From positions 54,292-68,869 of the forward strand of contig HF994928.1 of NCBI GenBank assembly GCA_000434295.1: a stretch of 14,578 bases of DNA. The letters are read 5' to 3'. Under the pieces are notes generated by a model. That model was not told the origin of the DNA and did no database searches. It saw only the letters and a list, made by a program, of their open reading frames with translations. Within the stretch, counting starts at the first letter, position 1. Each line of letters begins with the position of its first letter. The DNA is from Acetobacter sp. CAG:977. GTDB lineage: Bacteria > Pseudomonadota > Alphaproteobacteria > CAAGCB01 > CAG-977. Shown piece after piece: positions 13,420 to 14,578 of this stretch. The translations under genes were made by a program, and so were the position numbers.

Positions 13420-14504
13420 CCTTCGCCTCCTTCATTGACATAACGGCGGTAAATCCGATTGCCGAGCTTTGTCAGGATTTCATAATCAATTGTTCCCGCA
13501 AGCCCTGCGAATTCTTTTAACGGAATTTCCCCTCCGAAGATTTCTGCCGTTTCCGCGGCTCTTAATTCTTCGTAGGGGATTCCCGTCGCGTCGACAACGG
13601 TCAAATCCATCGACACGCGCCCCAAAACGGGGACTTTCCGACCGCACAAAACGACCTTTCCTTTGTTTGACAGCGATTTGGGAAACCCGTCCGCATAACC
13701 GATAGAAAGCACGGCAAGCCTTTTGTCTTCTTTTAATTCGAATGTCGCGCCGTAGCCGACCGTCTGTCCCGCTTTTGCGTTAAAAACCGCCAAAACGCGC
13801 GCATCCAAACGAACGGCATTATCGTAAAGCGCTATGCCGGGACGCGCAATATCCTTATAAAAACGGGAATCGGGCAAACGGCTGCCGTCCGATGCGGCAA
13901 GGCTGCGTTTAAAATCGTACCCCAGCGCTTCTTTTAAACGGTCGCACGCCGTATCGAACGCGATCAGCTGAGCGTTATTTTTCGCAGAATCCCTGTCATC
14001 CGCACACGCCAAATGGCTGATAACCAGCTCGAACTTCAATCCTTCGGGCGGACGGGCGCAAAAAGCGTCCACGTTTTCGCCCCTCAAACCGAAACGGCTC
14101 ATCCCCGTATCGATATGCAAAGCCGCCGGCAACGTCCGTCCCGTCTGTTTCGCATAGGCTTCCCAGCTTTCAATCTGGCGCAAAGAACCGAAAACGGGGA
14201 CTAAACCGTTTTCCGTGCACAACCGTTCGGTTCCTTCCCAACCGCCGTGAAGCAAATAAATTTTCGCTTCGGGCACAACGGGACGTAATGCTTCGCCTTC
14301 AAACGCATACGCCGTAAAAAACGTGCGACATCCCGTGCGATACAATTCCTTTGCCACCGCCGCCGCACCCAATCCGTAAGCATCGGCTTTTAATACGGCG
14401 GCGCATTCCGTACCGTTCCCTAAATGCGCCTGAAGCGACCGCCGGTTTTCGGCGATCGCTTTCAGATCAATCGTTAAAAACGCACCTGCCTGAACGGGGG
14501 TCAT
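13416..14504 (-). CDS. alr: Alanine racemase
   Basis: The protein has 362 residues, typical for Alr. ATG 14504 has GGAG six bases upstream, overlapping the end of the preceding gene. It interconverts L- and D-alanine with PLP, supplying D-Ala for peptidoglycan. The PLP-binding Lys39 is in A-V-L-K-A-D-A-Y-G-L-G (36-46), with Tyr43 nearby. The second catalytic base is Tyr251 in V-G-Y-G-A-T-F (249-255). I-G-Y-A-D-G-F-P (268-275), G-R-V-S-M-D (295-300) and a C-terminal Y-E-I-L-T-K-L-G-N-R-I-Y-R-R-Y complete the family pattern. The segment between R-P-G-I-A-L-Y (221-227) and the second domain is shorter than I remember for relatives. It heads the visible part of the operon; an alr-mlaE-mlaF-radA order is familiar from alphaproteobacteria. 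Confidence 0.95.
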   Translation of the reverse strand: MTPVQAGAFLTIDLKAIAENRRSLQAHLGNGTECAAVLKADAYGLGAAAVAKELYRTGCRTFFTAYAFEGEALRPVVPEAKIYLLHGGWEGTERLCTENGLVPVFGSLRQIESWEAYAKQTGRTLPAALHIDTGMSRFGLRGENVDAFCARPPEGLKFELVISHLACADDRDSAKNNAQLIAFDTACDRLKEALGYDFKRSLAASDGSRLPDSRFYKDIARPGIALYDNAVRLDARVLAVFNAKAGQTVGYGATFELKEDKRLAVLSIGYADGFPKSLSNKGKVVLCGRKVPVLGRVSMDLTVVDATGIPYEELRAAETAEIFGGEIPLKEFAGLAGTIDYEILTKLGNRIYRRYVNEGGEG

Positions 14505-14505
14505 T

Positions 14506-14578
14506 TCAGGCTCCGATTCCGCGTTCTACGGCAGCCAAAGCTTCAGCCGTCTTCGTAACGTCCGAACCGCCGGCCTGA
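14506..14578 (-). CDS. C-terminal end of an unidentified upstream gene
   Basis: On the minus strand one frame is open from the right edge to a TGA at 14508-14506, encoding about 23 residues that end A-V-E-R-G-I-G-A. It stops one base before the alr ATG and contains the alr ribosome-binding site, which fits the compact packing of the operon. The other two frames hit stops earlier. Too little is present to name the gene; the ending does not resemble DnaB, which often precedes alr in relatives. Confidence 0.5.
   Translation of the reverse strand, partial: QAGGSDVTKTAEALAAVERGIGA

Larger units (their letters stand above)
8538..14578 (-). other. Probable polycistronic unit alr-mlaE-mlaF-radA-cvpA-tsaB-rimI
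   Basis: Seven complete genes follow each other on the minus strand with junctions of -4 (alr/mlaE), +12 (mlaE/mlaF), -8 (mlaF/radA), -1 (radA/cvpA), -4 (cvpA/tsaB) and -13 bases (tsaB/rimI). No promoter or terminator is visible inside. The upstream promoter lies outside the window, and no terminator is seen directly after rimI. Confidence 0.8.

Noticed and set aside
1..14578. CRISPR array, tRNA/rRNA genes, insertion sequences or phage genes
   Set aside because: I looked for regularly spaced repeats, transposase or integrase motifs and long terminal repeats and saw none. Nearly all the sequence is explained by housekeeping genes.

Overview
The window looks like ordinary chromosome from an alphaproteobacterium of moderate to low GC. 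I infer this from the gene families and their order: a CarD/CdnL regulator, a large-type NAD-glutamate dehydrogenase, a family 4-like uracil-DNA glycosylase whose best-known relatives (from memory) are alphaproteobacterial, a TPR lipoprotein coupled to ispE, and an alr-mlaE-mlaF-radA-cvpA cluster. The exact lineage cannot be read from sequence alone. I see no rRNA, tRNA, CRISPR array, prophage or insertion sequence.

Layout. 1-1986 (minus): a TPR lipoprotein followed, with an ATGA overlap, by the start of ispE, which runs off the left edge. 2104-2901 (plus): uracil-DNA glycosylase, divergent from the TPR gene. 2901-2932: a bidirectional terminator between the glycosylase and the convergent carD gene (2952-3452, minus). 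3453-3809: an AT-rich gap of about 357 bases holding a hairpin-rich carD leader with two possible tiny ORFs, a tandem 11-bp repeat and the terminator of the next gene. 3810-6134 (minus): an unusually short NAD-glutamate dehydrogenase. 6276-7707 (plus): an unrecognised membrane protein overlapping an MscS-type mechanosensitive channel gene. 7708-7881: an intergenic stretch with a candidate small RNA or leader ending in a rho-independent terminator. 7882-8592 (plus): a class I SAM methyltransferase whose 3' end overlaps rimI tail to tail.

8538-14578 (minus): one compact, nearly gapless gene train read from right to left: the last codons of an unidentified gene, alr, mlaE, mlaF, radA, cvpA, tsaB and rimI. 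Almost every junction overlaps by 1-13 bases or has a very short gap, which implies one polycistronic mRNA with translational coupling. The functions are housekeeping: D-alanine for peptidoglycan, lipid transport for outer-membrane asymmetry, recombination repair, an inner-membrane protein, the t6A tRNA modification complex, and ribosomal protein S18 acetylation.

I did not find a clear new multi-gene system. The points most worth checking are the candidate small RNA or leader at 7737-7869, the carD leader with a terminator-like hairpin and a chain of abutting tiny ORFs, the short glutamate dehydrogenase with altered motif residues, and the glycosylase that lacks enough cysteines for the family 4 iron-sulfur cluster.
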